A stretch of 64,000 nt of DNA from Streptomyces natalensis ATCC 27448 (GTDB lineage: Bacteria > Actinomycetota > Actinomycetes > Streptomycetales > Streptomycetaceae), in NCBI RefSeq assembly GCF_000935125.1, contig NZ_JRKI01000034.1:248001-312000 (forward strand). Direction: 5' to 3'. A program made the position numbers and the translations under genes. The notes under the pieces were generated by a model. The model was given only the letters and a program-made list of their open reading frames with translations, had not been told where the DNA came from and did no database searches. Each line of letters starts with the position of its first letter. Position 1 is the first letter of the stretch. Below, one piece after another: positions 16,608 to 26,508 of the stretch.

Positions 16608-18353
16608 CTACGTGGCGGGCTTGGTGAGCAGGAGCTCGGTGTTGTGGTCGGCGGCAGCGCCCATGCGGGTGGCGGGGGTGGCGTAGGGGTCGTTGTAGGC
16701 CAGCTCGCGGTAGAGGGCGGCCAGGCCCCGGTCGGAGGTGTCGGTGAAGTCGGTCCGGTACGGGGCGGCGGACTCGATGAGCGTGGTGAACAGCGACAGC
16801 GTCCGGTCCCCGTTGTCGGCGACCTCGATGATCCGGGCGTGGTGCGGGTAGTCGACGTGGGAGGCGGTGTTGATCTCCCAGAAGGCCCGCTCGGGGACGG
16901 CGTGGCCGTGCGCGGTGATCTGGTTGGTGTGGGTGTGGCCGTTGACCCAGGCCACCACGTTCGGGAAGCGCTGAAGCAGGGCCACCAGTTCGTCGCCGCC
17001 GTGCCGGCCCTCGAACGGGTGGTACGGGTCGGGGAGCAGGTTGCCCATCGTGGTGCTGGTGTGGTGGCTGAAGAGGACGACGAGGCGGCTGTCCGAGCCG
17101 CCGCGCACCAGGTGGCCGTCGGTGTCGTACCAACGGCCGGAGTGCGCCTTGAGGACCGACTCCAGCCAGGTCAGCTGACCGGTGCCGAGCGAACCGTCCG
17201 CGAAACCGGCACGGTTGGTGGTGTCGAGGCTGATGCCGAGGACGCCGTCGGCGAGGTCGAAGGTGTAGTAGAGGTGCCCGCTGCTGACCGCGTCCTGGGT
17301 GAAGCCGTGGCCCGCGGGGCCGGGGCCGGTGTACGCGGGGTTGAGGTGTGCTCGGGCGAACTCGGTGGGGGTGAACGGGTGGCGCCGCTCGTCGGGGGTG
17401 ACCGTGCGGATCGCGCCACCGCCGGTCAGCAGCTTGCTCAGCAGGATGACGGCCTCGCCCGGGTTGTGCAGCAGCGCGTCGGCCAGCTGCGCGGCGGTCG
17501 CGTTGTCGCAGCCCTCCAGCTTGCGCGAGCCGGTGTACAGGTCGTTCAGCAGGCCGAGGTCGGGCAGGCTGCCCTCGATGCTGTCGTCGTGGTTGCCGAC
17601 CGTGGTGTACCAGGGGACGCGCAGGCCGGGTGCGTCGAAGGGGCGTATCGCGCCGCCGAGGAAGCCGGGCACATGAGGCAGCCCTTTGGCCTTGTAGACG
17701 TCCTGGAGGGACGATTCGGGGTTCCAGTACTGCGCGCTTCCCGAGTTCTGCACGCCTTCGTAGCGCGCGAGGTCGCCGCTGTTCGGAGTGATCCGGCCGC
17801 CGCTCATGACGCTCAGATACCAGTCGAGTTCGAGCCGCTCGTGGTTGTCGGTGTTGTCACCGGTCGCCATCACCAGGCTGAACGGCAGGCCGGTGTACGG
17901 GCCTTGCCGCACCTGGTTGACGCGCTCGACCAGCGAGGAAGCGCCCCGCACGGTCAGCGTCTCCTGCGGCCGGTGTGCGCTGTCGTTGTACCGCGCCAGG
18001 TACTCGAACCGCACCGGGGACTCGGTGTCCGTCAGATGCAGGTCGGTGAACTGCACGAAGGAGGCGAGCCCGGTACGTCTGTCGTCCCGCCCGGATGCTG
18101 CGCCGGCCAGCTCGGCGCGCACCACCAGCGGCCAACCCGGCCCCGCCACCAGCCGCTTGTACGGCCCGTCGCCGGTCGGCGTCGCCGCCTGTTCGAGAGT
18201 GGTTCCGGCCGTCCGCACCGCCCGCGCCGCCGTGAGCGCCAGGGCCCGCTCCTGCGCCGCCGCCCGCCCCGGCGTGAACCCCTGCCACAGAGCGGCACCC
18301 GCCGCCGCCCCGGATATCCCCGACACAAACCGCCGACGACCCATCCCGCTCAT
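16608..18353 (-). CDS. Tat-exported metallophosphoesterase (TIGR03767-like)
   Basis: The 581-residue protein has an N-terminal Tat signal (GMGRRRFVSGISGAAAGAAL). A calcineurin-like phosphoesterase domain with metal-binding motifs in order follows: TDLHLTD (103-109), GDNTD, GNHDD and the late NGHTHTN. Its size and motif spacing fit the actinobacterial TIGR03767 family of secreted metallophosphoesterases. The start at 18353 is chosen because AAGGGG lies just upstream and it begins the Tat signal; a start 30 bases earlier is in frame but lacks support. It acts outside the cell, with phosphate ester or phosphodiester substrates expected but not identified. Divergent from the L-amino-acid oxidase-like gene. 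Confidence 0.87.
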   Translation of the reverse strand: MSGMGRRRFVSGISGAAAGAALWQGFTPGRAAAQERALALTAARAVRTAGTTLEQAATPTGDGPYKRLVAGPGWPLVVRAELAGAASGRDDRRTGLASFVQFTDLHLTDTESPVRFEYLARYNDSAHRPQETLTVRGASSLVERVNQVRQGPYTGLPFSLVMATGDNTDNHERLELDWYLSVMSGGRITPNSGDLARYEGVQNSGSAQYWNPESSLQDVYKAKGLPHVPGFLGGAIRPFDAPGLRVPWYTTVGNHDDSIEGSLPDLGLLNDLYTGSRKLEGCDNATAAQLADALLHNPGEAVILLSKLLTGGGAIRTVTPDERRHPFTPTEFARAHLNPAYTGPGPAGHGFTQDAVSSGHLYYTFDLADGVLGISLDTTNRAGFADGSLGTGQLTWLESVLKAHSGRWYDTDGHLVRGGSDSRLVVLFSHHTSTTMGNLLPDPYHPFEGRHGGDELVALLQRFPNVVAWVNGHTHTNQITAHGHAVPERAFWEINTASHVDYPHHARIIEVADNGDRTLSLFTTLIESAAPYRTDFTDTSDRGLAALYRELAYNDPYATPATRMGAAADHNTELLLTKPAT

Positions 18354-18690
18354 GAAGTCCCCTTCTCCATGGCGGCACTTCATAGTCAGGCCCGCCTGCC
18401 GGGCGCGTCCGCCGCGCTCACCCTACTGACGAGTAAGGCGGTGTCCAGGGAGGGAAAGGGAAAATCTTCGGGAACAAGGAGGGAAGCATTACGGAACACC
18501 CCTTTGAGTGAATACGCAGTTGATAGGGGCGAAGAAAATACGACTCATCCGAGTGATTGCCCACAGGTGCCGCACTGCCGCGGCACCTACGTCGCCACCT
18601 GCGCCGACCGGCCCTCCCCTACGCCCCGTACCGCATGCACACCGCAAGCCGCCCTCCCCTGACCGGCGGGAACGACGTCACTCTCACGGC
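18354..18690. other. Divergent intergenic region (337 bp), no gene seen
   Basis: Lies between the leftward metallophosphoesterase and the rightward flavin oxidase. The central part (about 18450-18560) is AT-richer than its surroundings, as expected for two promoters, and includes TTGAGT (about 18503) and TTGATA (about 18519). Their spacing does not give a standard pair. No palindrome of note. Confidence 0.4.
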
Positions 18691-20742
18691 ATGACGAACC
18701 ATCAAGAACCTTCCCCTGCCGCCGATCCCGCTACCGATTCGGCTCCCACCCGACGGAGCTTCACCACCGCATCCGCCGCCGCCCTCGCCGCCACCGGCCT
18801 GCCTCCCTGGCCCACCGCTCCGGCGGTCGCGGCCACCGCCCCGAGGGTGCCGGTGCCGACGTCGGCCGACGATGACGACCGCGCGCGGACCGTCGCCCGC
18901 GCCATCATGGTCATGAACAAGGGCGAAAAGCCGCTGAAGGCGGACTATGTGGACATCCTGCGCGCCGGGAAGCTGCCGCGCTCCAGCAGTAGGCCCAAGC
19001 GCGTCCTGATCGTCGGCGCAGGGCCCGCGGGGATGCTCGCCGCCGCTCTGCTCAAGCGGTCCGGGCATTCCGTCACGGTGCTGGAGGCCAACGCCAACCG
19101 GGCCGGGGGCCGTATCAAGACCTTCCGGACGGGCGGCCACGAGAATGCGGAGCAGCCCTTCTCCGATCCCCGGCTGCACGCCGAGGCCGGTGCGATGCGG
19201 CTGCCGGAGAGCCACGCGATGCTGATGGCGCTCATCGACGAGCTGAAGATCAAGAAGCTGGACTTCCGCCTGGTCGCGGAGGATTCCCATGCCGGGTCGC
19301 ACGCCGGGTCGCAGAGCGGGAAGCCGCGGGACAACGCGTGGATCGTGGTCAACGGCGTCCGGATGCGCCGCTCCGCGTACGCGGCGAATCCCCGCCCCGT
19401 GAACCGCAGTTTCGGGGTGCAGGCGGAGTACCTGGACACCGCGGCTCGCGACATCCTGGACGCGGCCATCAAGGATGTCCGCGAGGAGTTCAGTGTCTTC
19501 AGGAACGGCAAGTGGCAGGACAAGGAGCCGTCCGAGGCGCTGGAGGGCTGGGTACGCATCATCCAGAAGTACGGCGACTGGTCGATGCAGCGGTTCCTGT
19601 CCGAGAAGGCAAAGCTCACGCAGCGCACCATCCATCTGATCGGCACCCTGGAGGACATGACCTCCCGGCTGTCGCTGTCGTTCCTGCACAGCTTCCTGGA
19701 CGCGGTGCTGATCAACCCCGGTACCAGGTTCTACGAGTTGGAGGGCGGCACCGCCACCCTGGCCGACGAGATGCTGAAGAAGGTCAGGGGCGACGTGCAC
19801 TTCGGCCGCCGCGTCACCCGTATCGAATACTTCGACCCGGACGCCCGGCGCCTCGGCCAGAGCGATGCCACTCATGTGTCGAAGGAGGGGCCGCGGGTAT
19901 GGGTGGACACCGTCTCCGAGGACGGTGCGGATCCGGCCCGCCGGTCGTACACCGGCGATGTCGCCATCATCACCGCGCCCTTCTCCGGTCTGCGGCAGAT
20001 GCAGATCCTGCCCGCCCTCTCCTACGGCAAGCGGCGGGCCGTCGTGGAACTGCACTACGACGCGGCCACCAAGGTGCTGCTGGAGTTCGGCCGCCGCTGG
20101 TGGGAGTTCGACGAAGACCAGTGGCGGACCGAGTTGGAGCGCATCCGGCCGGGCCTGTACGACGACTTCCGCCTCGGCAAGGCGCCCGACGACGGCTCCC
20201 TGCTGGGCAAGCACCCGTCGGTCCCGGGCGGGCACATCTCCCGGGCCCAGCGGGCCCACTACGCGGCCAACCGCTGGATCACCCGAGACCAGCCGCCGGC
20301 CGTCGGTGTGCAGGGCGGCGGCTCCGTCTCCGACAACGCCAACCGGTTCGTCTTCCACCCCTCCAACCCCATCGGCGACAGCCAGGGCGGCGTGGTCCTG
20401 GCCTCCTACACCTGGGCCGATGACGCGATGCGCTGGGACTCCTTCGACGACGACGCCCGCTATCCCAACGCCCTGCGCGGTCTCCAGGAGGTCTACGGGC
20501 AGCGCATCGAGGTCTTCTACACCGGCGCCGGCCAGACCCAGAGCTGGCTGCGCAACCCCTACTCCAACGGCGAGGCATCCGTACTGCTGCCGGGCCAGCA
20601 CACCGGCCTGTTCCCGGACGTCGGCACACCGGAGGGGCCGCTGCACTTCGCCGGCGATCACACGTCCCTCAAGCCCGCGTGGATCGAGGGGGCGCTGGAG
20701 TCCGGCGTGCGCGCAGCACTGGAGGTCCACCTGGGCGCGTGA
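18691..20742 (+). CDS. L-amino-acid oxidase, L-glutamate-oxidase-like flavoenzyme
   Basis: The 683-residue flavin monoamine oxidase closely follows the Streptomyces L-glutamate oxidase pattern. Shared landmarks are the FAD Rossmann motif IVGAGPAGMLAA (107-118), ANANRAGGRIKTF, AEAGAMRLP, NMTSRL-like EDMTSRLSLSF, LLEFGRRWWEF, FYTGAGQTQSWLR and LHFAGDHTSLKPAWIEGA. An N-terminal twin-Arg segment (TRRSFTTASAAALAATG) suggests Tat export. The enzyme would oxidatively deaminate an L-amino acid to the 2-oxo acid, ammonia and H2O2. Substrate choice (glutamate or another residue) cannot be read safely without alignment. The ATG at 18691 starts the Tat leader; the longer upstream frame lacks support. Confidence 0.85.
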   Translation: MTNHQEPSPAADPATDSAPTRRSFTTASAAALAATGLPPWPTAPAVAATAPRVPVPTSADDDDRARTVARAIMVMNKGEKPLKADYVDILRAGKLPRSSSRPKRVLIVGAGPAGMLAAALLKRSGHSVTVLEANANRAGGRIKTFRTGGHENAEQPFSDPRLHAEAGAMRLPESHAMLMALIDELKIKKLDFRLVAEDSHAGSHAGSQSGKPRDNAWIVVNGVRMRRSAYAANPRPVNRSFGVQAEYLDTAARDILDAAIKDVREEFSVFRNGKWQDKEPSEALEGWVRIIQKYGDWSMQRFLSEKAKLTQRTIHLIGTLEDMTSRLSLSFLHSFLDAVLINPGTRFYELEGGTATLADEMLKKVRGDVHFGRRVTRIEYFDPDARRLGQSDATHVSKEGPRVWVDTVSEDGADPARRSYTGDVAIITAPFSGLRQMQILPALSYGKRRAVVELHYDAATKVLLEFGRRWWEFDEDQWRTELERIRPGLYDDFRLGKAPDDGSLLGKHPSVPGGHISRAQRAHYAANRWITRDQPPAVGVQGGGSVSDNANRFVFHPSNPIGDSQGGVVLASYTWADDAMRWDSFDDDARYPNALRGLQEVYGQRIEVFYTGAGQTQSWLRNPYSNGEASVLLPGQHTGLFPDVGTPEGPLHFAGDHTSLKPAWIEGALESGVRAALEVHLGA

Positions 20743-20799
20743 CCCTTCCGGACATCCGCCGGAGGATGTGGGGCTCGGTCCGCACCGCACGGTGACGGC

Positions 20800-20847
20800 G
20801 AATCAGACCAGCGGCTGCGCGGCGATTCAGACCAGCGGTTGCGCCGC
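20800..20847. repeat. 24-bp tandem duplication at the LysR 3' end
   Basis: Two 24-bp copies of GAWTCAGACCAGCGGYTGCG plus four bases lie head to tail. The second copy contains the stop codon and last codons of the leftward LysR gene, so the first copy appears to be a local duplication of the gene end into the intergenic space. Confidence 0.65.
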
Positions 20848-21792
20848 CCCCGGGTGCCGTTCGCGCCAGCGTCTGTATACCGAGCTGTCGGCGCAGGTGG
20901 CCAGATAACCGTCGCGCACGCGCCGCAGGATCGTCCCACCGTGCCTGGCCAGCGGGCCGTCGCGGTGCCAGGCCAGGACGTGGCGGTACCACAACGGGTT
21001 TCCGGTCAGCGGGCGGACGGCGACGCCGGGTACCTCGATGAAGGTGGCCTGACACAGGCTCACCGCCAGGCCCGCGCGGACGATCTCGATGAGTTGCCGT
21101 CCCTCGGCCTCGTACGGAATACGGGGGTGACGGTCGGCCAGGGTGAAGACGGACGACCAGTACTCCCGCGTACGGTCGCTGTCCGGCCGGGGCGCGGCCC
21201 AGTCCTCGTCGGCGAGCCGGGCCAGGCCGACCTCGTCCTGGCCGGCCAGTGGGTGGGTCGCGGGCAGCAGCGCGAAGACGGGCTCCGTGACGAGCGGGTG
21301 CAGAAGTACCCCGTCACGGGGCGGCGGCTCCTGGCCGGGGTGGTCGCCGAGGACCGCGGCTTCCAGACGGCCGGCGCCGAGGTCGTCCAGCAGCGGGGCG
21401 GGGGCGTACTGACAGCGGGCCGTCACTTCCGCGTCGGGCAGCAACTCCCGTACTGCAAGAAGGAGATGTCCGAGGAGCGGGGCGCCGACGGAACCGATGC
21501 GCAGACGGGTGGGGGCGGTGGCGCGCCGGACGGCCCGGTCGGTGTCGGCGAGGAGCTGATCGACGCCCGGCAGGACGGCGAGTGCCCGGGAGAGGACGAG
21601 TTCGCCGAGCGGCGTGGGCGTGGCTCCGGCGCGCCGACGGTCGAACAGCGCGCCTCCCAGGAGGGTTTCGATCCGCCGGAGCTGGGCGCTCAGGCCCGGC
21701 TGGGTCATCCGCAGTGCCGCGGCGGCCCTGGTCAGGCTGCCGGCCTCGGCGATGGCGCACACCACCCGCAGGTGCCGTATCTCCAGATCCAT
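20827..21792 (-). CDS. LysR family transcriptional regulator
   Basis: This 321-residue LysR regulator has an N-terminal winged HTH (residues 3-62; GSLTRAAAALRMTQPGLSAQ). A substrate-binding domain from about residue 92 follows (TRLRIGSVGAPLLGHLLLAV). The start ATG at 21792 is 119 bp from the divergent M6 metalloprotease, the usual position for a LysR target. Its own 3' end faces the flavin oxidase gene, which is convergent. The intergenic region also holds a palindromic motif shared with the hydroxyproline genes, so the protease may have two inputs. The effector is unknown. Confidence 0.9.
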   Translation of the reverse strand: MDLEIRHLRVVCAIAEAGSLTRAAAALRMTQPGLSAQLRRIETLLGGALFDRRRAGATPTPLGELVLSRALAVLPGVDQLLADTDRAVRRATAPTRLRIGSVGAPLLGHLLLAVRELLPDAEVTARCQYAPAPLLDDLGAGRLEAAVLGDHPGQEPPPRDGVLLHPLVTEPVFALLPATHPLAGQDEVGLARLADEDWAAPRPDSDRTREYWSSVFTLADRHPRIPYEAEGRQLIEIVRAGLAVSLCQATFIEVPGVAVRPLTGNPLWYRHVLAWHRDGPLARHGGTILRRVRDGYLATCADSSVYRRWRERHPGAAQPLV

Positions 21793-21848
21793 GGCGCGGA
21801 TGTTATGGACCGACGGGAGCTTCCCGGCAGGGCGTCACGCCCCTCAGT

Positions 21849-21865
21849 CTTATGTGAAATGTCAC
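21849..21865. promoter_or_regulatory. Shared AT-rich operator motif, copy 1 (M6 protease promoter)
   Basis: CTTATGTGAAATGTCAC contains the core ATGTGAAAT (21852-21860) and a GTGA/TCAC inverted repeat. The same nine-base core occurs exactly at both motifs of the importer/dehydrogenase promoter region, and with one change before the deaminase gene. TATTTA at 21870-21875 could be the -10 immediately downstream, so bound protein would block the promoter. Membership of the regulon is inferred from sequence only. Confidence 0.5.
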
Positions 21866-21911
21866 ACCCTATTTACATGGAGGTTCCTATGCACGCGGAG
21901 GTTCAACTGCC

Positions 21912-23177
21912 ATGAGATTCCCGGCCGTGAGATTCCTGGCCCTGTCCCCCGGGAGGCGAGCGGCGCTGCTGTCCGCGGTGGTCGCCGGTCTGCTGCTGGT
22001 CCTCGCCGGGATGACGTACGCCAAGGCGTCCCCCCTGTCCCGGCAGGCGTCCCCCAAGTCCCAGGCCATATCCACGCCGTCCTCCTCCCGGCACGGCGCC
22101 GCCGACTGTGCGCTGCCGGGCGCCACCGGGTGGACGGACGAGGGCCACGACACCGACCGCTCCGTCTTCCAGCGGCCCACCGGGACCATCAGGGCCGCCA
22201 TGATCTTCGTGGACTTCCCGGACGCCCCCGCCACCGAGTCCCCCGCCCGCGACGCGGCACAGGTCACGCCCGGTGCGGACTGGGTGTCGCAGGCGTCGTA
22301 CGGCAAGGCATGGCTGGCCATCACCCAGTACCGGCACTGGGTACGGATGCCCCACAACTCGACGGACTACCACTTCCAGCGCGGCTTCAGCCATGAGGCG
22401 CACGAGGCATACATCAGGGACGCGGTGGCCGCCGCGGACCGGGGGGTGGACTTCTCCCGGTACGACCTGCTGTACGTGATGCCGACCAAGAACGCCTCGG
22501 CCATCTCCTTCACTCCGACATACATCTACGAGCCGGGCACGGCCGGCGTGGTCGCCGACGGCAAGCGCCTCAAATGGTCCGTCACCTTCGGCCAGGACAT
22601 GTGGCACTGGGGGCCCAAGCTGGTCGGCCACGAGACCGCGCACACCTTCGGGCTGCCCGACCTGTACGCCTTCGAGGCCGGCGACGACGCCCACCGCTTC
22701 GTCGGCGGCTGGGATGTCATGGGCCTGATCAGTGGCGCCGGACCGCAGTACTTCGGCTGGGAGTCGTGGAAACTCGGCTGGACCGCCGACAACCAGGTCG
22801 CCTGCCGCGCCTCGACGGGCAGCGACACCGTCCGTCTCACCGCCGTGGAGTACGGCGGCGGCACCAAGATGGCCGTGATCCGCACCGGCCCCACGTCGGC
22901 CTACGTGGTCGAATCCCGGCGCGCGGCCCGGTCGGACACGGGCCTGTGCGCGACCGGCGCCCTCGTCTACAAGGTCGACTCGTCCGTCAAAACCGGCGAG
23001 GGCCCCATCCGGGTCATGGACGCCCGGCCCGCCACCCCTCCGGCGAGCGGCTGCCGACCGCTGGACGATGCGCCGTACCAGCCCGGTGAGTCGTTCACCG
23101 ATTCCGGCGCGGGAGTGCGGATCGATGTGCTGCACGCGGACGGGAACGGGGACACGGTGCGCGTCACCAAGTCCTGA
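21912..23177 (+). CDS. Secreted M6-like zinc metalloprotease
   Basis: This is a 421-residue precursor with an N-terminal hydrophobic export signal (residues 16-36, AALLSAVVAGLLLVLAGMTY). An M6 (immune inhibitor A type) metalloprotease domain has the zinc motif HETAHTFGLPDLY (His240, Glu241, His244). The downstream GGWDVMGLI Met-turn and WESWKLGW are typical of the family. A C-terminal beta domain ends at residue 421. GGAGG lies about ten bases before the ATG. It is divergent from a LysR gene and carries the operator motif found at the hydroxyproline cluster. Likely degrades extracellular protein to peptides that the nearby importer could take up. Confidence 0.88.
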   Translation: MRFPAVRFLALSPGRRAALLSAVVAGLLLVLAGMTYAKASPLSRQASPKSQAISTPSSSRHGAADCALPGATGWTDEGHDTDRSVFQRPTGTIRAAMIFVDFPDAPATESPARDAAQVTPGADWVSQASYGKAWLAITQYRHWVRMPHNSTDYHFQRGFSHEAHEAYIRDAVAAADRGVDFSRYDLLYVMPTKNASAISFTPTYIYEPGTAGVVADGKRLKWSVTFGQDMWHWGPKLVGHETAHTFGLPDLYAFEAGDDAHRFVGGWDVMGLISGAGPQYFGWESWKLGWTADNQVACRASTGSDTVRLTAVEYGGGTKMAVIRTGPTSAYVVESRRAARSDTGLCATGALVYKVDSSVKTGEGPIRVMDARPATPPASGCRPLDDAPYQPGESFTDSGAGVRIDVLHADGNGDTVRVTKS

Positions 23178-23272
23178 GCCGCCTTGCAGGGCAGGAAGTT
23201 GGGAACCGCGAACGGAAGTGGGGAACGGCGAGCGGAATGTGGAAACGGCAGTTGCGTCCCTGGTGACGGCCG

Positions 23273-23308
23273 TTGTGCCCTGGCATCGGCCGAGATGCCA
23301 GGGCACAA
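23273..23308. terminator. Bidirectional hairpin terminator
   Basis: A perfect 15-bp stem (TTGTGCCCTGGCATC at 23273-23287 pairing with 23294-23308) has a six-base loop. It lies between the convergent M6 protease and the last gene of the ABC operon. No long U-tract, as is usual in Streptomyces. Three imperfect GGGAACGGCGAGCGGAA-like repeats precede it (about 23199-23250). Confidence 0.8.
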
Positions 23309-23339
23309 ACATGTCCGGTGGCCGCCTCCCGCTGCCGCC

Positions 23340-24364
<1,025 letters not shown>

Positions 24365-24368
<4 letters not shown>

Positions 24369-25522
24369 GGTGTGGCCTTTCGGGTCGGGCCTGGGGCCGG
24401 GCTCGGGCTCGGGTCCGGGCTCCGGTCCTCGGTCCGCGGGCGCGCCGTGGCGCCCGGTGCGGCGCCCTGACCGAGCGGCAGATGGCAGGCCACCGCGTGG
24501 TCGCCGGAGCGGGCCAGGCGGGGGCGGAGCCGGGCGCAGCGTTCGCGGGTTTCCGTGTCGGCCGCCGCCGTGCGCGGGCAGCGGGGCGCGAAGGCGCAGC
24601 CGGGCGCGGGGTTGAGCAGCGAGGGCGGGCTGCCGGGGATGGCGCGCAGCGGGGCGTCGTCGGTGTCGTCGAGGCGGGGGAGGGAGTCCAGCAGGCCGCG
24701 GGTGTAGGGGTGGGCCGGTGCGGCGAACAGGGCCTCCACCGGGGCCTGTTCGGCCGCCAGACCGCCGTACATGACCAGGACCTCGTGGGCGACCCGGGCG
24801 ACCACGCCGAGGTCGTGGGTGATCAGGACGACGGCGAGGGAGCGTTCCTGCTGGATCCGGGCGATCAGCTCCAGGATCTGGGCCTGGACGGTGACGTCCA
24901 GCGCGGTGGTCGGTTCGTCCGCGAGGAGCAGATCGGGCTCGCAGGCGAGCGCCATGGCGATCATCACGCGCTGCCGCATACCGCCGGAGAACTGGTGCGG
25001 GTACTCCCCCGCCCGGCGGGCCGGCTCCGGGATGCCGACCTCGGCGAGCATCTCGACGGCCCGTCGGCGGGCCGCGGCACGGCGCGAACCGAAGTGCACC
25101 CGGTGGTGCTCGGCGATCTGCTCGCCGACCGTGTAGTAGGGGTGCAGGCTGGAGAGCGGATCCTGGAAGACCATCGCCATCCGCCGGCCGCGCAGCCGGT
25201 TCAGCTCGCGTTCGGCGAGTCCGGTCAGTTCGGTGCCGTCCAGGACGACGGATCCGGTGACCTCGGTGCCGGTGTGCAGGCCCATCACGGCCATCGAGGT
25301 GACGGACTTGCCGGAACCGGACTCGCCGACGATGCCGAGCGTCCGGCCGCGGCCGACGTCGAAGGAGAGACGGTCGACGGCACGGACCGGGCCGTCCGGG
25401 GTGGCGAAGGTGACGGTCAAGTCCCGTACGGACAGCAGTGGTTCGGGGTCGGCGGATTCGACGGCCGGACGCGGTTCGCCGACCGGACCGGGTTCGCCGA
25501 CCTGACAGGGATCGCTCACCAT
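24365..25522 (-). CDS. Oligopeptide/dipeptide ABC transporter ATP-binding protein (OppD/DppD type)
   Basis: The 385-residue ATPase has Walker A GESGSGKS, signature FSGGMRQRVMIAMAL, Walker B LLLADEPTTALD, and the oligo_HPY region GCAFAPRCPRT. The first 30 residues are a Pro/Glu/Gly-rich leader and the last 35 a Pro/Ser/Thr tail, both variable. The ATG at 25522 shares a base with the stop of the permease gene upstream (TGATG), and its own stop overlaps the OppF start. A longer in-frame extension upstream lies antisense to nothing and inside the permease gene, so it was rejected. Forms the ATPase heterodimer of the importer. Confidence 0.93.
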
Positions 25523-26508
25523 CACAGCCTCACTCGCGGATCGACAACGGCATACAGCAGATCGACGGCCAGATTGGCGACGACGATGAACGTGGCGGCG
25601 AGCAGGGTCACTCCGAGGATCACCGGCTGGTCGCCGCTGGAGAGGGCGCCGTAGAAGAGCTGTCCGATGCCCGGGAGGCCGAAGATGGACTCGGTGATGA
25701 CCGCGCCGGCGAGCAGCCCGCCCAGGTCCATGCCGAACAGGGTGAGGATCGGCGTCATGCCGGTCCGCAGCCCGTGTTTGACGACGACGGTGCGGCGCGG
25801 CAGGCCCTTGGCGCGGGCGGTGCGGATGTACGGCTCCGCCATCGCCTCGATCATCGAACTGCGGCTCTGCCGTGCGTACATGGCCGCATAGAGGAGGGCC
25901 AGTGCCAGCCAGGGCAGCAGCAGGTTCGATGCCCAGCGGGCGGGGTCGTCGCCGAAGGGCACGTAGGCCGGATACGGGAGCAGCCCGGCCACCCGGATGA
26001 GGCCGTAGATCAGCATCATCGAGGTGAAGTACACCGGCAGCGAGGCGGCGCCGACCGCGCCGACCATCAGCACGCGGTCGGTGAGGGTGTCCTTGCGCAG
26101 GGCCGCGACCACCCCGGCGCTCAGGCCGAGCGCCAGCCACAGCACCGCCGCGCCCAGGGCGAGCGAGGCGGAGACCGGCAGGCGGTTCATCAGGAGGTCC
26201 CAGACGGCTTCGCTGTTCTCGTACGAGTAGCCCAGGCACGGGACGTGGCAGCGCAGGGCGTAGTGGCCGCTGCCCAGGGTGCGGCCGGTGAAGATGCCGG
26301 AGAGGAAGTCCCAGAACTGCCGCCACAGGGGCTGGTCGAGGCCCATGTGTGCGCGGATCGCCGCCAGCCGCTCGGCGCTGCACGATTTGCCGCAGGCCGC
26401 GGCGGCGGGATCGGAGGGCAGGACGTAGAAGATGAGGAAGGTGACGGCGGCGACGGCGATCAGCACACCGATGACGGCGGCGAGGCGGCGCAGGGTGTAG
26501 AGGATCAC
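25522..26508 (-). CDS. ABC transporter permease (OppB/DppB type)
   Basis: This 328-residue permease has six transmembrane segments. The first helix (ILYTLRRLAAVIGVLIAVAA) begins at the N-terminus, followed by the large OppB-type periplasmic loop (about residues 35-100) and the EAA cytoplasmic loop (YIRTARAKGLPRRTVVVKHG). It ends DPRVRL, the standard end of DppB homologues. The GTG start overlaps the stop of the OppC gene by four bases (GTGA). Works with OppC as the membrane channel. Confidence 0.93.
   Translation of the reverse strand: MILYTLRRLAAVIGVLIAVAAVTFLIFYVLPSDPAAAACGKSCSAERLAAIRAHMGLDQPLWRQFWDFLSGIFTGRTLGSGHYALRCHVPCLGYSYENSEAVWDLLMNRLPVSASLALGAAVLWLALGLSAGVVAALRKDTLTDRVLMVGAVGAASLPVYFTSMMLIYGLIRVAGLLPYPAYVPFGDDPARWASNLLLPWLALALLYAAMYARQSRSSMIEAMAEPYIRTARAKGLPRRTVVVKHGLRTGMTPILTLFGMDLGGLLAGAVITESIFGLPGIGQLFYGALSSGDQPVILGVTLLAATFIVVANLAVDLLYAVVDPRVRL

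Noticed and set aside
18619..20790. Leftward 723-residue frame opposite the flavin oxidase
   Set aside because: Antisense of a well-recognised oxidase; low-complexity, no domain.
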